From the NCBI RefSeq assembly GCF_015207425.1, contig NZ_JADEWZ010000017.1, positions 60,547-124,546 on the forward strand: 64,000 nt of DNA, read 5' to 3'. Made by a program: the position numbers and the translations under genes. Position 1 is the stretch's first letter. Each line of letters starts with the position of its first letter. The stretch is from Lusitaniella coriacea LEGE 07157 (lineage in GTDB: Bacteria; Cyanobacteriota; Cyanobacteriia; Cyanobacteriales; Spirulinaceae). Under the pieces are notes generated by a model. That model was not told the origin of the DNA. It did not search any database and saw only the letters and a program-made list of their open reading frames with translations. Below, piece after piece: positions 28,843-38,191 of the stretch.

Positions 28843-31785
28843 TTACTCAGAATACGCATCCATCCCAACACAGGAACAGACTAAATTGCGATCTCCAAAG
28901 GCATTATCAATCCTTTCTACCGGAACCCAATATTTGTGTTCTTTTGTCCACGGTGCGGGATACGCTGCTTCTTCGCGAGTGTAAGGATGCGTCCATTCGC
29001 CACAAAGCAAGGATTCTGCGGTATGGGGCGCGTTTTTTAAGAGATTATCTTCCGAATCCGCTTTTTCTGTTTCAATGGCTTCCACTTCCTTGCGAATTGA
29101 GAGCATTGCATCGCAAAATCGATCCAACTCTTCCTTACTCTCGCTTTCCGTGGGTTCCACCATCATCGTTCCAATCACGGGCCAAGACATGGTGGGGGCG
29201 TGAAAACCATAATCCATCAAGCGTTTCGCTACATCATCTACTTCCACTCCAGCGCGCTTTTTCAAGGGTCGCAGGTCGATGATGCACTCATGTGCCACCT
29301 GACCGGATTTACCTCGGTATAGCACTGGGTAAGCCCCTTCCAGACGATGAGCCATGTAGTTAGCGTTGAGAATTGCCGCTTTGGTGGCTTCTGTTAATCC
29401 CTCTGCCCCCATCATGGCGATATACATCCAAGAAATAACTAAAATGCTGGCACTACCCCAAGGTGCGGCAGAAATTGCGCCGATACTCTCTTTTCCGCCC
29501 AAATTCACCAAAGAATGTCCGGGAAGAAAGGGAACGAGGTGCGACGCAACGCCAATGGGCCCCATGCCGGGACCGCCGCCGCCGTGGGGAATACAGAAAG
29601 TTTTGTGGAGGTTGAGGTGACAGACATCGGCACCCATGTCTCCGGGACGGCACAATCCCACTTGGGCGTTCATATTCGCCCCGTCCATATAGACTTGTCC
29701 CCCGTGTTGGTGGACGATTTGGCAAATTTCGACGATGTCTTCTTCAAATACGCCGTGGGTGGAGGGATAGGTAACCATTAACGCGGCGAGATTTTCGTGG
29801 TGTTTGGCGACTTTTGCCTGCAAATCGTCGAGGTTAATGTCCCCTTGGGGGTCGCATTTGATGGCAACCACTTTCATGCCGCACATGACCGCACTGGCGG
29901 GGTTGGTACCGTGGGCGGATTCGGGGATGAGGCAAATGTTGCGATGTTCTTCGTTGCGATGGTGGTGGTAGGCGCGAATGGTTTGCAGTCCGGCGTATTC
30001 TCCTTGGGAACCGGCGTTGGGTTGGAGGGAAACCCCTGCAAATCCGGTAATTTCAGCGAGCCATGCTTCGAGTTGTTGGAAAAGAGTTTGGTAGCCTTCG
30101 GTTTGGGATTTGGGGGCGAAGGGATGTATTTTGCCAAATTCCGCCCAGGTGACGGGAATCATTTCTGCGGTGGCGTTGAGTTTCATCGTGCAGGAACCCA
30201 AGGGAATCATCGAGGTGGTGAGGGATAAGTCCTTGGTTTCCAATTTGTGGAGGTAGCGCAGGAGTTCGGTTTCGGAGTGGTGGCAGTTGAAGACGCGATC
30301 GCGCAGATAGGGACTGGTACGCTTAAAGGGTTCGGGAATCTCGTCATTTACCTCTTTTTCTAAATCATCCAGGGTGAAGGAGAGGGTATCTTTCCCAGAA
30401 AAGAGATGCAATAGTTCGAGAACATTATCTTGAGTTGTGGTTTCATCGAGGGCAATGCAAACGCGACCGGGTTCCATTAAACGCAGATTGATCCCTCGAT
30501 TTTCCGCCGCTTGTACCAAGGCAATTGCCCCCGCATCGCCCACGCAGGCAAAGACGGTATCGAAAAAGGGTAAATCGTCAATGCTGTAGTTGAGGCGTTG
30601 TAACCCAGCAGCAAGTATTATAGCGAGGTGATGAATGCGTCGCGCGATCGCGCCCAATCCTTCCGATCCATGATACACCGCATACATCGACGCAATGACA
30701 GCCAATAAAACTTGGGCGGTACAAATATTACTCGTTGCCTTATCCCGGCGAATGTGTTGTTCTCGCGTTTGCAGTGCCAAGCGCAACGCGGGTTTGCCGT
30801 GGCGATCTTTTGATACGCCCACAATGCGTCCCGGTATTTGCCGTTTATAGGCTTCCTTCGTCGCGAAATAGGCGGCATGGGGTCCCCCGTATCCCAAGGG
30901 AACGCCGAAGCGCTGGGTGCTTCCCACCGAAATATCCGCGCCAAATTCCCCAGGCGGGGTGAGGAGAGTGAGGCTGAGGGGGTCAGCGGCTACCGTCACC
31001 AATGCACCTACTTCATGAGCAGAATCGATAAACTCGCGATAGTCGTAAATTCCCCCATCTGTTGCCGGATATTGCAGCAATGCACCGAAAATTGGTTTAT
31101 CGAACTCGAATTCCCAGTGATAGTCCACAATCACTTCAATTCCCAAAGGTTCGGCGCGAGTTTGAACCACTTCAATCGTTTGGGGATGACAGTTTTTGGA
31201 GACAAAGAAGGCGTTAGATTTATTCTTGCACAGCCCGTAACTCATGGTCATCGCTTCCGCCGCCGCCGTTCCCTCATCCAACAGCGAGGAATTGGCAATT
31301 TCCATCCCCGTCAGTTCGATAATCATCGTTTGGAAGTTCAGCAGTGCTTCGAGTCTCCCTTGAGCGATTTCTGCCTGATAGGGGGTGTACGCCGTGTACC
31401 AACCGGGATTTTCCAGGATATTGCGCTGAATGACTGGCGGAGTAATGCAATCGGAATATCCCATCCCCAAATAGGAACGACAGACTTTATTTTTCGCTGC
31501 GATAGTTTTGAGTTCTGCTAAAGCTTGATATTCTGTTTTGGCATCGGGCAAATTGAGAGGCTGTTTGAGGCGAATCGCTTTGGGAACCGCTTGCTCGATT
31601 AACGCATCCAATGCGGAAAATCCCAAGGGTTTTAGCATCTGTGCAACTTCCTCGGCATTAAGTCCAATGTGCCGTTTGGCAAAGGAATCCGGCGTTTCTG
31701 TGGAGAGATTATTGGATGACGGTGCGCCTAGAGATAATTGTTTGTTTGTGACTGCTTGATGAACGGCGAGATTCAAATTAGACAT
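28843..31785 (-). CDS. gcvP: Glycine dehydrogenase (decarboxylating), P protein
   Basis: 980 residues, the full length of the fused P-protein. It decarboxylates glycine and loads the aminomethyl group on the H protein; in cyanobacteria this belongs to the photorespiratory 2-phosphoglycolate route. The N-terminal half starts at [15 protein letters not shown]. The PLP Lys lies in [18 protein letters not shown] in the C-terminal half, next to the glycine-rich loop. No gcvT or gcvH gene is adjacent. No glycine riboswitch was seen upstream (31786-31889). Confidence 0.96.
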   Translation of the reverse strand: MSNLNLAVHQAVTNKQLSLGAPSSNNLSTETPDSFAKRHIGLNAEEVAQMLKPLGFSALDALIEQAVPKAIRLKQPLNLPDAKTEYQALAELKTIAAKNKVCRSYLGMGYSDCITPPVIQRNILENPGWYTAYTPYQAEIAQGRLEALLNFQTMIIELTGMEIANSSLLDEGTAAAEAMTMSYGLCKNKSNAFFVSKNCHPQTIEVVQTRAEPLGIEVIVDYHWEFEFDKPIFGALLQYPATDGGIYDYREFIDSAHEVGALVTVAADPLSLTLLTPPGEFGADISVGSTQRFGVPLGYGGPHAAYFATKEAYKRQIPGRIVGVSKDRHGKPALRLALQTREQHIRRDKATSNICTAQVLLAVIASMYAVYHGSEGLGAIARRIHHLAIILAAGLQRLNYSIDDLPFFDTVFACVGDAGAIALVQAAENRGINLRLMEPGRVCIALDETTTQDNVLELLHLFSGKDTLSFTLDDLEKEVNDEIPEPFKRTSPYLRDRVFNCHHSETELLRYLHKLETKDLSLTTSMIPLGSCTMKLNATAEMIPVTWAEFGKIHPFAPKSQTEGYQTLFQQLEAWLAEITGFAGVSLQPNAGSQGEYAGLQTIRAYHHHRNEEHRNICLIPESAHGTNPASAVMCGMKVVAIKCDPQGDINLDDLQAKVAKHHENLAALMVTYPSTHGVFEEDIVEICQIVHQHGGQVYMDGANMNAQVGLCRPGDMGADVCHLNLHKTFCIPHGGGGPGMGPIGVASHLVPFLPGHSLVNLGGKESIGAISAAPWGSASILVISWMYIAMMGAEGLTEATKAAILNANYMAHRLEGAYPVLYRGKSGQVAHECIIDLRPLKKRAGVEVDDVAKRLMDYGFHAPTMSWPVIGTMMVEPTESESKEELDRFCDAMLSIRKEVEAIETEKADSEDNLLKNAPHTAESLLCGEWTHPYTREEAAYPAPWTKEHKYWVPVERIDNAFGDRNLVCSCVGMDAYSE

Positions 31786-31889
31786 TCTAATCCGGTTAAT
31801 GATTTGTATCGACAGGTAAAGTTTAAAAAAGAAACGGAGAACGAGCTTTAATTTCTCTTAATGTCGCATTTTTGTCGTCAGGTGAGGGA

Positions 31890-32624
31890 TCAAATTGTAT
31901 CGGGGTCTATACCGAGTTCTCTGAGTTTATCTGCTAGACGTTCCTTTTGCTGTTGCGCTTGTTGAGTTTGCTGGCGTTCGAGTTGGATTTGCTGTTGTGC
32001 TTGACGTGCATCTTCTTCCGGCGTAGGAACTAGTTCTCCTTCTGGGGTAAAAAAGCGAACAAAATTCCCTTCAATTCCCAGATACAATCCTAACTGTTGA
32101 CTCCATAAGCGTCCTTGCGGGTTAGCTTCTATTTCTTCGTACTTGCCATCAACTAAATGGAATCCCACCAACTCCAACTTATCCGGGTCAAATAAAAAGT
32201 AATCGGGGGTTCTGAAGGAATCTTGATAAATCTCTTTTTTGGTGGTTTTATCGGTGCTTGCCGTTCCTTTTGATAGCACTTCGATAATCACGTTAGGATA
32301 TTTCCCCTCTTCTTCCCACACCACCCAACTGCGTCGATATTTCTTTTGAGTGTTGAGAACGACGAAGAAATCGGGCCCTCTGAAATATTCTGATTTTTTT
32401 TGGTGGGGACTGTAGTAAATGGTCAGGTTTCCGGTTGCATAATAATCGGTTCTATCTTTCCACAGCCATTCGAGACAGGAGAGAAATAGGAGGATTTGTC
32501 GCAGGTGAATTTCGCTTTCCAAGGGAGGTTCGTTGCTATCGATTTCGCTAGGGGGAAAGATAACATCTTCTTTGAGGGTTTGGGGAACTTTGTTGGGGAG
32601 GACGGGATTTTCGACGGGAGACAT
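31890..32624 (-). CDS. Uma2 family (DUF820) protein, tandem copy A
   Basis: 244 residues. Uma2 core with the segments PDFFVVLNTQKKYRRS, YPNVIIEVLSKGT and DYFLFDPDKLELVG, followed by a Gln-rich coiled-coil tail built on QQIQLERQQTQQAQQQ and ending KLRELGIDPDTI. Its first ~148 residues are essentially identical to those of the next gene upstream. The two form a head-to-tail duplication separated by only 28 bases. Enzymatic role unknown. Confidence 0.87.
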   Translation of the reverse strand: MSPVENPVLPNKVPQTLKEDVIFPPSEIDSNEPPLESEIHLRQILLFLSCLEWLWKDRTDYYATGNLTIYYSPHQKKSEYFRGPDFFVVLNTQKKYRRSWVVWEEEGKYPNVIIEVLSKGTASTDKTTKKEIYQDSFRTPDYFLFDPDKLELVGFHLVDGKYEEIEANPQGRLWSQQLGLYLGIEGNFVRFFTPEGELVPTPEEDARQAQQQIQLERQQTQQAQQQKERLADKLRELGIDPDTI

Positions 32625-32652
32625 TGTTGGGTGTCCGTGGATGGAAATCTAA

Positions 32653-33429
32653 TTAAATTGTATCGGGGTCTATACCCAGTTCGCGAAGTTTGGCGGCGAG
32701 GCGTTCTTTTTGCTGTTGCGCTTGCTGTTTTTGTTGGCGTTCAAGTTGGATTTGCTGTTGCGCTTGTTGGGTTTGCTGGCGTTCGAGTTGGATTTGCTGT
32801 TGTGCTTGACGTGCATCTTCTTCTGGCGTAGGAACGAGTTCTCCTTCTGGGGTGAAAAAGCGAACAAAATTCCCTTCAATTCCCAGATACAATCCTAACT
32901 GTTGACTCCATAAGCGTCCTTGCTCGTTGGGTTTGAGTTCCTCGTACTTCCCATCGACTAAATGGAATCCCATCAACTCCAACTTATTCGGGTCAAATAA
33001 AAAGTAATCGGGGGTTCTAAAGGAATCTTGATAAATCTCTTTTTTGGTGGTTTTATCGGTGCTTGCCGTTCCTTTTGATAGCACTTCGATAATCACGTTG
33101 GGATATTTCCCCTCTTCTTCCCACACCACCCAACTGCGTCGATATTTCTTTTGAGTGTTGAGAACGACGAAGAAATCGGGCCCTCGAAAATATTCTGATT
33201 TTTTTTGGTGGGGACTGTAGTAAATGGTCAGGTTTCCGGTTGCATAATAATCGGTTCTATCTTTCCACAGCCATTCGAGACAGGAGAGAAATAGGAGGAT
33301 TTGTCGCAGGTGAATTTCGCTTTCCAAGGGAGGTTCGTTGCTATCGATTTCGCTAGGGGGAAAGATAACATCTTCTTTGAGGGTTTGGGGAACTTTGTTG
33401 GGGAGGACGGGATTTTCGACGGGAGACAT
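32653..33429 (-). CDS. Uma2 family (DUF820) protein, tandem copy B
   Basis: 258 residues, the upstream partner of the tandem pair. The core is the same as copy A apart from scattered changes after about residue 148 (for example LMGFHLVDGKYEELKPNEQG). Its tail is longer by one 14-residue unit of the QQIQLERQQ type, showing repeat expansion inside the gene. This is presumably the older promoter-proximal copy. Both share the ending GIDPDTI seen in many cyanobacterial Uma2 proteins. Confidence 0.87.
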   Translation of the reverse strand: MSPVENPVLPNKVPQTLKEDVIFPPSEIDSNEPPLESEIHLRQILLFLSCLEWLWKDRTDYYATGNLTIYYSPHQKKSEYFRGPDFFVVLNTQKKYRRSWVVWEEEGKYPNVIIEVLSKGTASTDKTTKKEIYQDSFRTPDYFLFDPNKLELMGFHLVDGKYEELKPNEQGRLWSQQLGLYLGIEGNFVRFFTPEGELVPTPEEDARQAQQQIQLERQQTQQAQQQIQLERQQKQQAQQQKERLAAKLRELGIDPDTI

Positions 33430-33510
33430 AGCAAACAGGTCGGTTTTTATGGATTTATTGTAGCCTGTGGGTTTCCATCATCCACGCAGAAGTTATAATG
33501 CGGTTTAACT

Positions 33511-33573
33511 CACAGCATCTCTCTCCCTCAGCTTCCCCCACTCACCTTCACCGATGTCCTAATACTCCTGGCT
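33511..33573. repeat. Dispersed ~60-bp repeat, copy 1
   Basis: This stretch (from cagcatctctctccc to ttcaccgatg, then ctaatactcctggc) matches 56041-56100 at most positions, with a 3-base gap. Both copies are outside genes: this one just upstream of the likely start at 33597, the other immediately after the phnC-like gene. Confidence 0.75.
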
Positions 33574-33596
33574 ATAGCTATACCTCGAAGCCTTTC

Positions 33597-34844
33597 ATGA
33601 CTCAGCCACAAACCCAAAACCAAACGGCGGAAGAAGATATCCCATTTATTCCCACCTATCCCCTCAAGTCTTCACCTCCACTCCAAACTAAGCGATTTGG
33701 GATGCGCGCGCTCAAAGGGTTGCTGTGGGTTGGATTGCCTATTGCTGTGGTGACGATTGCCAACCTCCCCCATCCAACGGTTCGCCGTTCGGTTGCCCAA
33801 ACTGCTCCTATATTATTATTGCCGAGTTATATCAGTATAGAACGCAACTATCGTGGCGCGATCGCGTCCGCCAACCAAGCCGAACAATTCTTGCAGAATG
33901 CGAAAACCCTCGAAGATTTAGATTTGGGACAACAGCAACTTCGCAAAGCACAACAACACGCTGCTGCTTTACCAATATGGTTTTTAGAGGAATTTCCCGA
34001 AGCAAAATGGGGCAATTCTAACTGGCAATGGCATCCCGTAGCGTTGAATCATTCTCTCGTTACAATCAAACGCCTTAAAACGCGGTTGAGTCGAGAACGA
34101 GAAGCGACAACCCAATTGCGCCAATTGGAACAGGGAATACACGGTCTTAAATGGGATTATATCCAATCTTCTACCCAAACCGACAAAAAACGCGCGATCG
34201 CGGACTGGAAAACTGCCCTCGACAAACTCGGTAAAATTCCCCGCCAAACCTTAGCCGGAAAAACCGCGCAAGCCCAACAAACTCTCTACGAACGGGAGTT
34301 TCAACAACATACCCAAAAAACTCAAGCCATTACAGGAACCCTAGAACATCGCCAGCAGTCCAAAACACTCATTGAAGGGGCGTGGCAATTTGCATGGCAA
34401 GCGGCATTAGCCAGTCAAAATCCTCCCCATTCCGCCGCTCAATGGCAACAAATTGAAGTATTGTGGGAGCGCGCCATTTCATTACTCGAATCAATAACTC
34501 CCGATGACCTTGAAGGGTATAGTCGGGCGCAGCAATTCCTGGCAAAATACAATGCGAACCTCGGACAAATTCGAGTCCGACGACAAGCGGAACAGGAATC
34601 TGTTGAGATGCTCGAACAAGCGCAACGACAGATGGAGCGTTGGTTAGGCATTTCCCCCAATGAATTTCATTCCCAACGTGCTGAAGCGCAACGACAAGGC
34701 ATAATCCACACCCTAGAAAAGGTGCAACCGGGAACAACTGCCTATCCGAAAGCCAGGAAAATGCGCATATCCATCGATGCAAACAATCAGAATATCCCCT
34801 CAACTTCGCCAAAAATGGACAATAAGATCGCCCCTAAAAGATAA
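33597..34844 (+). CDS. Membrane-anchored coiled-coil protein, unknown function
   Basis: 415 residues from ATG 33597 (MTQPQTQNQ). An ATG at 33498 opens the same frame, but the interval is occupied by a dispersed repeat, so the later start is preferred. A cytoplasmic Pro/Gln-rich head is followed by one transmembrane helix (GLLWVGLPIAVVTIANL, about 45-62). A long helical, Gln/Ala/Arg-rich part follows. The layout is like the protein at 8250-9443. The last 58 bases overlap the 3' end of the convergent methyltransferase gene. Function unknown. Confidence 0.7.
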   Translation: MTQPQTQNQTAEEDIPFIPTYPLKSSPPLQTKRFGMRALKGLLWVGLPIAVVTIANLPHPTVRRSVAQTAPILLLPSYISIERNYRGAIASANQAEQFLQNAKTLEDLDLGQQQLRKAQQHAAALPIWFLEEFPEAKWGNSNWQWHPVALNHSLVTIKRLKTRLSREREATTQLRQLEQGIHGLKWDYIQSSTQTDKKRAIADWKTALDKLGKIPRQTLAGKTAQAQQTLYEREFQQHTQKTQAITGTLEHRQQSKTLIEGAWQFAWQAALASQNPPHSAAQWQQIEVLWERAISLLESITPDDLEGYSRAQQFLAKYNANLGQIRVRRQAEQESVEMLEQAQRQMERWLGISPNEFHSQRAEAQRQGIIHTLEKVQPGTTAYPKARKMRISIDANNQNIPSTSPKMDNKIAPKR

Positions 34845-35419
34845 TGGTGGCTCAAACAGGGCAATCCGACTTGTTGACCCAACTGCTCGCGCTGCTGGGG
34901 ACTATAAAATTGCAAACCGCTACGGGAAAAGGGAACCAGGCGGTTGAGGTCATCTCTGAGAGCGTAATCGGCTAAATAAAATCGTCCTTGAGGTTTCAAA
35001 ACGCGCCGCACTTCCGATAAAACCAATTGGGGATTGGGGTAGTGGAGAAAACTAATGGTATTGAAAACCGCATCGAATTGCTCGTCTTCAAAAGGGAGGG
35101 TTTCTGCGTTTCCTTGTATATAGGTTACGCGATCGCGGTAAGAGCGGAAGGAATTGTTCTGACGCGCCTGACTCAACATCTGAGGGGATAAATCGAACCC
35201 CGTTCCCTGGAGTTCCGGAAATTGACCTGCAAGGCGATGTAACAGGCGACCCGTCCCGCAGCCCAAATCGAGAATACGCGGGTTTTTAGGGAGTTTTACG
35301 AACTCCAAGAGGCGTTTGTGAACCGCTTGGTAAAAGACGCTGACCAACAAGAAATCGTAGGTTGCAGACCAACAGTCAAAGAATTTCTCTTTAAAATGGA
35401 AAATTTCGAGATCGTTCAT
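34787..35419 (-). CDS. Class I SAM-dependent methyltransferase
   Basis: 210 residues. SAM-binding motif I is ILDLGCGTGRLL, motif II includes GFDLSPQML, and VTYIQGNAETLPFEDEQFDAVF and RVLKPQGRFYLADY complete a methyltransferase-11 pattern. Substrate is unknown; position downstream of the deoxysugar genes allows a role in sugar or lipid methylation, but the 165-base gap and the lack of specific motifs leave that open. The 3' end overlaps the convergent gene by 58 bases. Confidence 0.85.
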   Translation of the reverse strand: MNDLEIFHFKEKFFDCWSATYDFLLVSVFYQAVHKRLLEFVKLPKNPRILDLGCGTGRLLHRLAGQFPELQGTGFDLSPQMLSQARQNNSFRSYRDRVTYIQGNAETLPFEDEQFDAVFNTISFLHYPNPQLVLSEVRRVLKPQGRFYLADYALRDDLNRLVPFSRSGLQFYSPQQREQLGQQVGLPCLSHHYLLGAILLSIFGEVEGIF

Positions 35420-35583
35420 TGTATTGAAAGCATTCAGCCTTCAGCTTTTGAATAAAAGAAGTCAGCATTTAGCTATCAACGAGGTTGCTTTGCTCGTGCC
35501 GCAAGCGGGGTAGCTTTTGGATGAAAGAGATCGGCAAATACTCCGGTGTGATGTTTCTTTTGAGCTGAATGCTGACGAACAAC

Positions 35584-36015
35584 CTAGGAAGCTACAATTT
35601 TTAGAAACTCATTATAGTTTCTGATGTACTCCGGTTCTGAATAATGTTCGGATGCCAGAACAATTAAAGCAGAATCTTTTTTATGAATTAAATCGCCCCA
35701 AACGAGTGGCTTTTGATGCAAACCAATCGTCGGATTGTTGAGAATAAAAGCCTCTTTCTCAACACCATTATCTAGAATGACTTCAACTTCCCCCGCCACA
35801 CAGATTAAAATTTGGTGAACGCTTCGATGAGCGTGTCCGCCACGCTGTTTTCCTTCCGGACATCCATAAACCCAATAGGTTCGTTGAATGGGAAAAGGGC
35901 AATTCTTTTCGCTTTCTGCAACACTCAAAAATCCTTGTTCTATTGTTCCGTATTCAGGAAAACACAGGAGTAAGTTCTCATTGAGAATAGAAGGTGTTGA
36001 TTTGTTTAATAACAT
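35584..36015 (-). CDS. FdtA/QdtA-type dTDP-sugar 3,4-ketoisomerase (WxcM-like cupin)
   Basis: 143 residues. The cupin motif [11 protein letters not shown] carries the two histidines used by FdtA/QdtA enzymes to isomerise dTDP-4-keto-6-deoxyglucose to the 3-keto sugar. The N-terminal [11 protein letters not shown] and C-terminal [14 protein letters not shown] also match. Its start overlaps the end of the aminotransferase gene by 38 bases, strong evidence of a joint operon. Whether the product is the galacto (FdtA) or gluco (QdtA) isomer cannot be read. Confidence 0.88.
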   Translation of the reverse strand: MLLNKSTPSILNENLLLCFPEYGTIEQGFLSVAESEKNCPFPIQRTYWVYGCPEGKQRGGHAHRSVHQILICVAGEVEVILDNGVEKEAFILNNPTIGLHQKPLVWGDLIHKKDSALIVLASEHYSEPEYIRNYNEFLKIVAS

Positions 36016-37081
36016 AATTTTGCTGCTCTTCTGTTAAACCGGGATATAGGGGTAGACTTAGCTCTTGCTGGGCAATTTTTTCGGTTATGGGAAGGGAGAC
36101 AGAAGCCCATTCGCGATCGCGGTAGCATTCTTGCTGGTGCGGGGGAACGGGATAGTGAATGATTGTACCAATTCCTTGAGCCTTGAGAAAGTCTTGCACG
36201 CGATCGCGCTCTGAAACCAGAATGGGAAAGATGTGATAAACTCCATGAGGCTCGAAAGGCAAAAACCGCAAGGGCAATTGACCTAGTCCTTCGATATAGC
36301 GCTTTGCCAATTGCCTCCGTATCTCATTTTTTGCCTCAAGTTCGCGCAATCTTATCCTTAAAATAGCGGCTTGAATTTCATCGAGCCGACTGTTCCAACC
36401 CGCGAGTTGATTGTAATACTTTTTTCCCGAACCATAGTTCCGCAAAAGCTTAATTTTCTCTGCAATTTCCAAGCTGGATGTTGTTACCGCGCCTCCATCA
36501 CCAATACAACCTAGATTTTTGGTGGGGAAAAAGCTAAAACCGCTTGCATTCCCAATCGAACCCACTCTTTTCCCGTCTACAATTGCACCGTGAGCCTGAG
36601 CGCAATCATCAAAGAGGAATAAATTGTGTTTGTTCGCAATCGCTTCTAATTCTTTCATCGGCGCGGCATAACCGTATAAATGCACCGCTAAAATGGCTTT
36701 TGTTCGCTCAGAAATTGCCAATTCAACTTGTTTTGGATCGAGATTCAACGTTTCCCGTTGCGGCTCGACTAAAACCGGAGTTGCGCCCAATTGTGTAATC
36801 GCTAAAATTGTTGCGATATAAGTATTTCCTGGGACAATAACTTCATCTCCCGCACCGATTTCATGGGCATCTAAAAGCAAGCGCAAAGCATCTAAACCAT
36901 TTCCCACGCCGACACAATATTGAGCTTGACAAAACGCAGCAAATTCCGTCTCAAATAATTGGACTTGCCGACCTAAAATATACCATCCCGATTCAATAAC
37001 TTCGGAAATAGCAACACGAACTTGTTCGGAATCTTGGTGTGCGAGAAAGAGATTGAGATAGGGAACGGTGTTAGGACTCAT
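35978..37081 (-). CDS. DegT/DnrJ/EryC1 sugar aminotransferase (FdtB/QdtB-like)
   Basis: 367 residues, a PLP enzyme that transfers an amino group to a keto-sugar nucleotide. The Schiff-base Lys is in [18 protein letters not shown]. Family blocks [35 protein letters not shown] and HIFPILV are present. With the FdtA-like gene next to it, the likely product is a dTDP-3-amino-3,6-dideoxyhexose. The ATG at 37081 gives [11 protein letters not shown], the normal start. Confidence 0.9.
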   Translation of the reverse strand: MSPNTVPYLNLFLAHQDSEQVRVAISEVIESGWYILGRQVQLFETEFAAFCQAQYCVGVGNGLDALRLLLDAHEIGAGDEVIVPGNTYIATILAITQLGATPVLVEPQRETLNLDPKQVELAISERTKAILAVHLYGYAAPMKELEAIANKHNLFLFDDCAQAHGAIVDGKRVGSIGNASGFSFFPTKNLGCIGDGGAVTTSSLEIAEKIKLLRNYGSGKKYYNQLAGWNSRLDEIQAAILRIRLRELEAKNEIRRQLAKRYIEGLGQLPLRFLPFEPHGVYHIFPILVSERDRVQDFLKAQGIGTIIHYPVPPHQQECYRDREWASVSLPITEKIAQQELSLPLYPGLTEEQQNYVIKQINTFYSQ

Positions 37082-37164
37082 AATTTTAATAACTCATTTA
37101 GTTTGACTATAAGCAGCTTATCGTTTCTCTGACTCGTGAGGTTCATTCATCTGTTCCCTGTCTT

Positions 37165-37387
37165 GCCGAGCGTTCCCAAGTCCGCGTCATTTGACGGGGC
37201 GTACAGGGTTTCGAGGAAACACGGTGGTCACAAGCATCTGAGGGAACCTCAGATGTCGCCACCTTCTCGAAACACAGCCCCTCAGTTTTCCTCAAATGCT
37301 TGTGCCGGACGTTTGCGCCTTGCGGAGGGGCTGTCTTTGGAGGTTTCCTCCAAAGTTTATACGCCCCGTGCGACGCGGGGTCTCGGC
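37165..37387. mobile_element. Four-helix palindromic element (MITE- or structured-RNA-like)
   Basis: A 223-bp block composed almost wholly of paired inverted repeats. Outer stems: 37165-37170 with 37382-37387; 37182-37188 with 37372-37378; 37194-37203 with 37360-37369 (10 bp, perfect). Inside, three hairpins stand back to back: 37208-37273, 37274-37334 (10-bp base) and 37335-37355 (9 bp, loop of 3). An alternative pairing joins 37230-37244 with 37289-37303. Flanks on both sides carry ttccctgt-type filler, as if the block had inserted there. It lies between rmlA-like and aminotransferase genes. Identity as a transposable palindrome or RNA gene is inference. Confidence 0.6.
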
Positions 37388-37462
37388 GCTATTCCCTGTT
37401 CCCCGTTTCCTTAAGCTTCAAGTTTTATACCTCACCAGAGTGAGAATGACTATAAATGAATT

Positions 37463-38191
37463 TTAGCTGAGGATTTTATTATTATTTGACAATAAAAGAT
37501 GGTTTGCTTCTCCTAAAGATTGAAACGTTCCCGCATCTGCCCACTGACCGCAAACGAAACTAAATTCTAATTGATTTTGCTGTCGATATAAATCGTTTAC
37601 GGCTGTGATTTCAAATTCGCCGCGATCGGATAGATCGATCTTGCGAATAAAATCGAAAACCCGATCGTCATACATATAACAACCCACAACAGCATAATTT
37701 GTTTTTGGATTTTTGGGCTTTTCTTCAATTTCAATAATTCGCTTTTCATCCAAAGCCGCCACCGCAAATCGTTCTGGATCGCCAACCTCCTTAAGTAATA
37801 CCCTAGAACCGATAATTTGTTGGGCAAAAGCTTCAATATGAGGGCGAATTGAATACTCAAAAATGTTATCGCCTAGTAGAACAATAATCTTCTCGCCACG
37901 TGCAAATTGTTCTCCTAGAGCAAGTGCGCCTGCAATACCATTCGGTTTTTCTTGAACGCGGTAGGTGAGTTCGCAGCCAAATCGCTTCCCCGAACCGAGA
38001 GAATTGACCACATCTCCCATATGACTGGTGGAGGTTACCACTAAGATATCTCGAATATCCGCGATCGCGAATTGTTTGACTGAATGCCAAATCATTGGTT
38101 CCTTCCCCACTGGCAATAGATGTTTATTCGTCACTTCTGTCAGTGGCGCAAGGCGCGATCCTTTTCCTCCTGCCAGTATAATTCCTTTCAT
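37463..38191 (-). CDS. Glucose-1-phosphate thymidylyltransferase, short RmlA form
   Basis: 242 residues against about 290 for canonical RmlA: the C-terminal allosteric extension is missing. It makes dTDP-glucose from glucose-1-phosphate and dTTP. The signature GIILAGGKGSRLAPLT with Lys in NKHLLPVGKEPM, the metal/substrate segment LLGDNIFE and the block IEIEEKPKNPKTNYAVVG are intact. Its start overlaps the GNAT gene by 4 bases (ATGA), so the two are translationally coupled. RmlB (4,6-dehydratase) is not in the window. Confidence 0.88.
   Translation of the reverse strand: MKGIILAGGKGSRLAPLTEVTNKHLLPVGKEPMIWHSVKQFAIADIRDILVVTSTSHMGDVVNSLGSGKRFGCELTYRVQEKPNGIAGALALGEQFARGEKIIVLLGDNIFEYSIRPHIEAFAQQIIGSRVLLKEVGDPERFAVAALDEKRIIEIEEKPKNPKTNYAVVGCYMYDDRVFDFIRKIDLSDRGEFEITAVNDLYRQQNQLEFSFVCGQWADAGTFQSLGEANHLLLSNNNKILS

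Noticed and set aside
28537..28984. Two overlapping plus-strand frames beside gcvP
   Set aside because: They run into the gcvP coding region on the other strand, with no ribosome site or family similarity.
31786..31889. Possible glycine riboswitch before gcvP
   Set aside because: Only about 100 bases separate gcvP from the next gene, and no tandem glycine-aptamer-like elements are seen.
33498..33596. Upstream ATG extending the coiled-coil protein by 33 residues
   Set aside because: The extension is made of a dispersed repeat also present at 56041-56100, outside any gene there.
37136..37414. A 92-codon plus-strand open frame across the palindromic element
   Set aside because: Its composition follows the inverted repeats, it shows no family features and runs opposite to the surrounding operon. 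Resemblance to a transposase C-terminus could not be supported.
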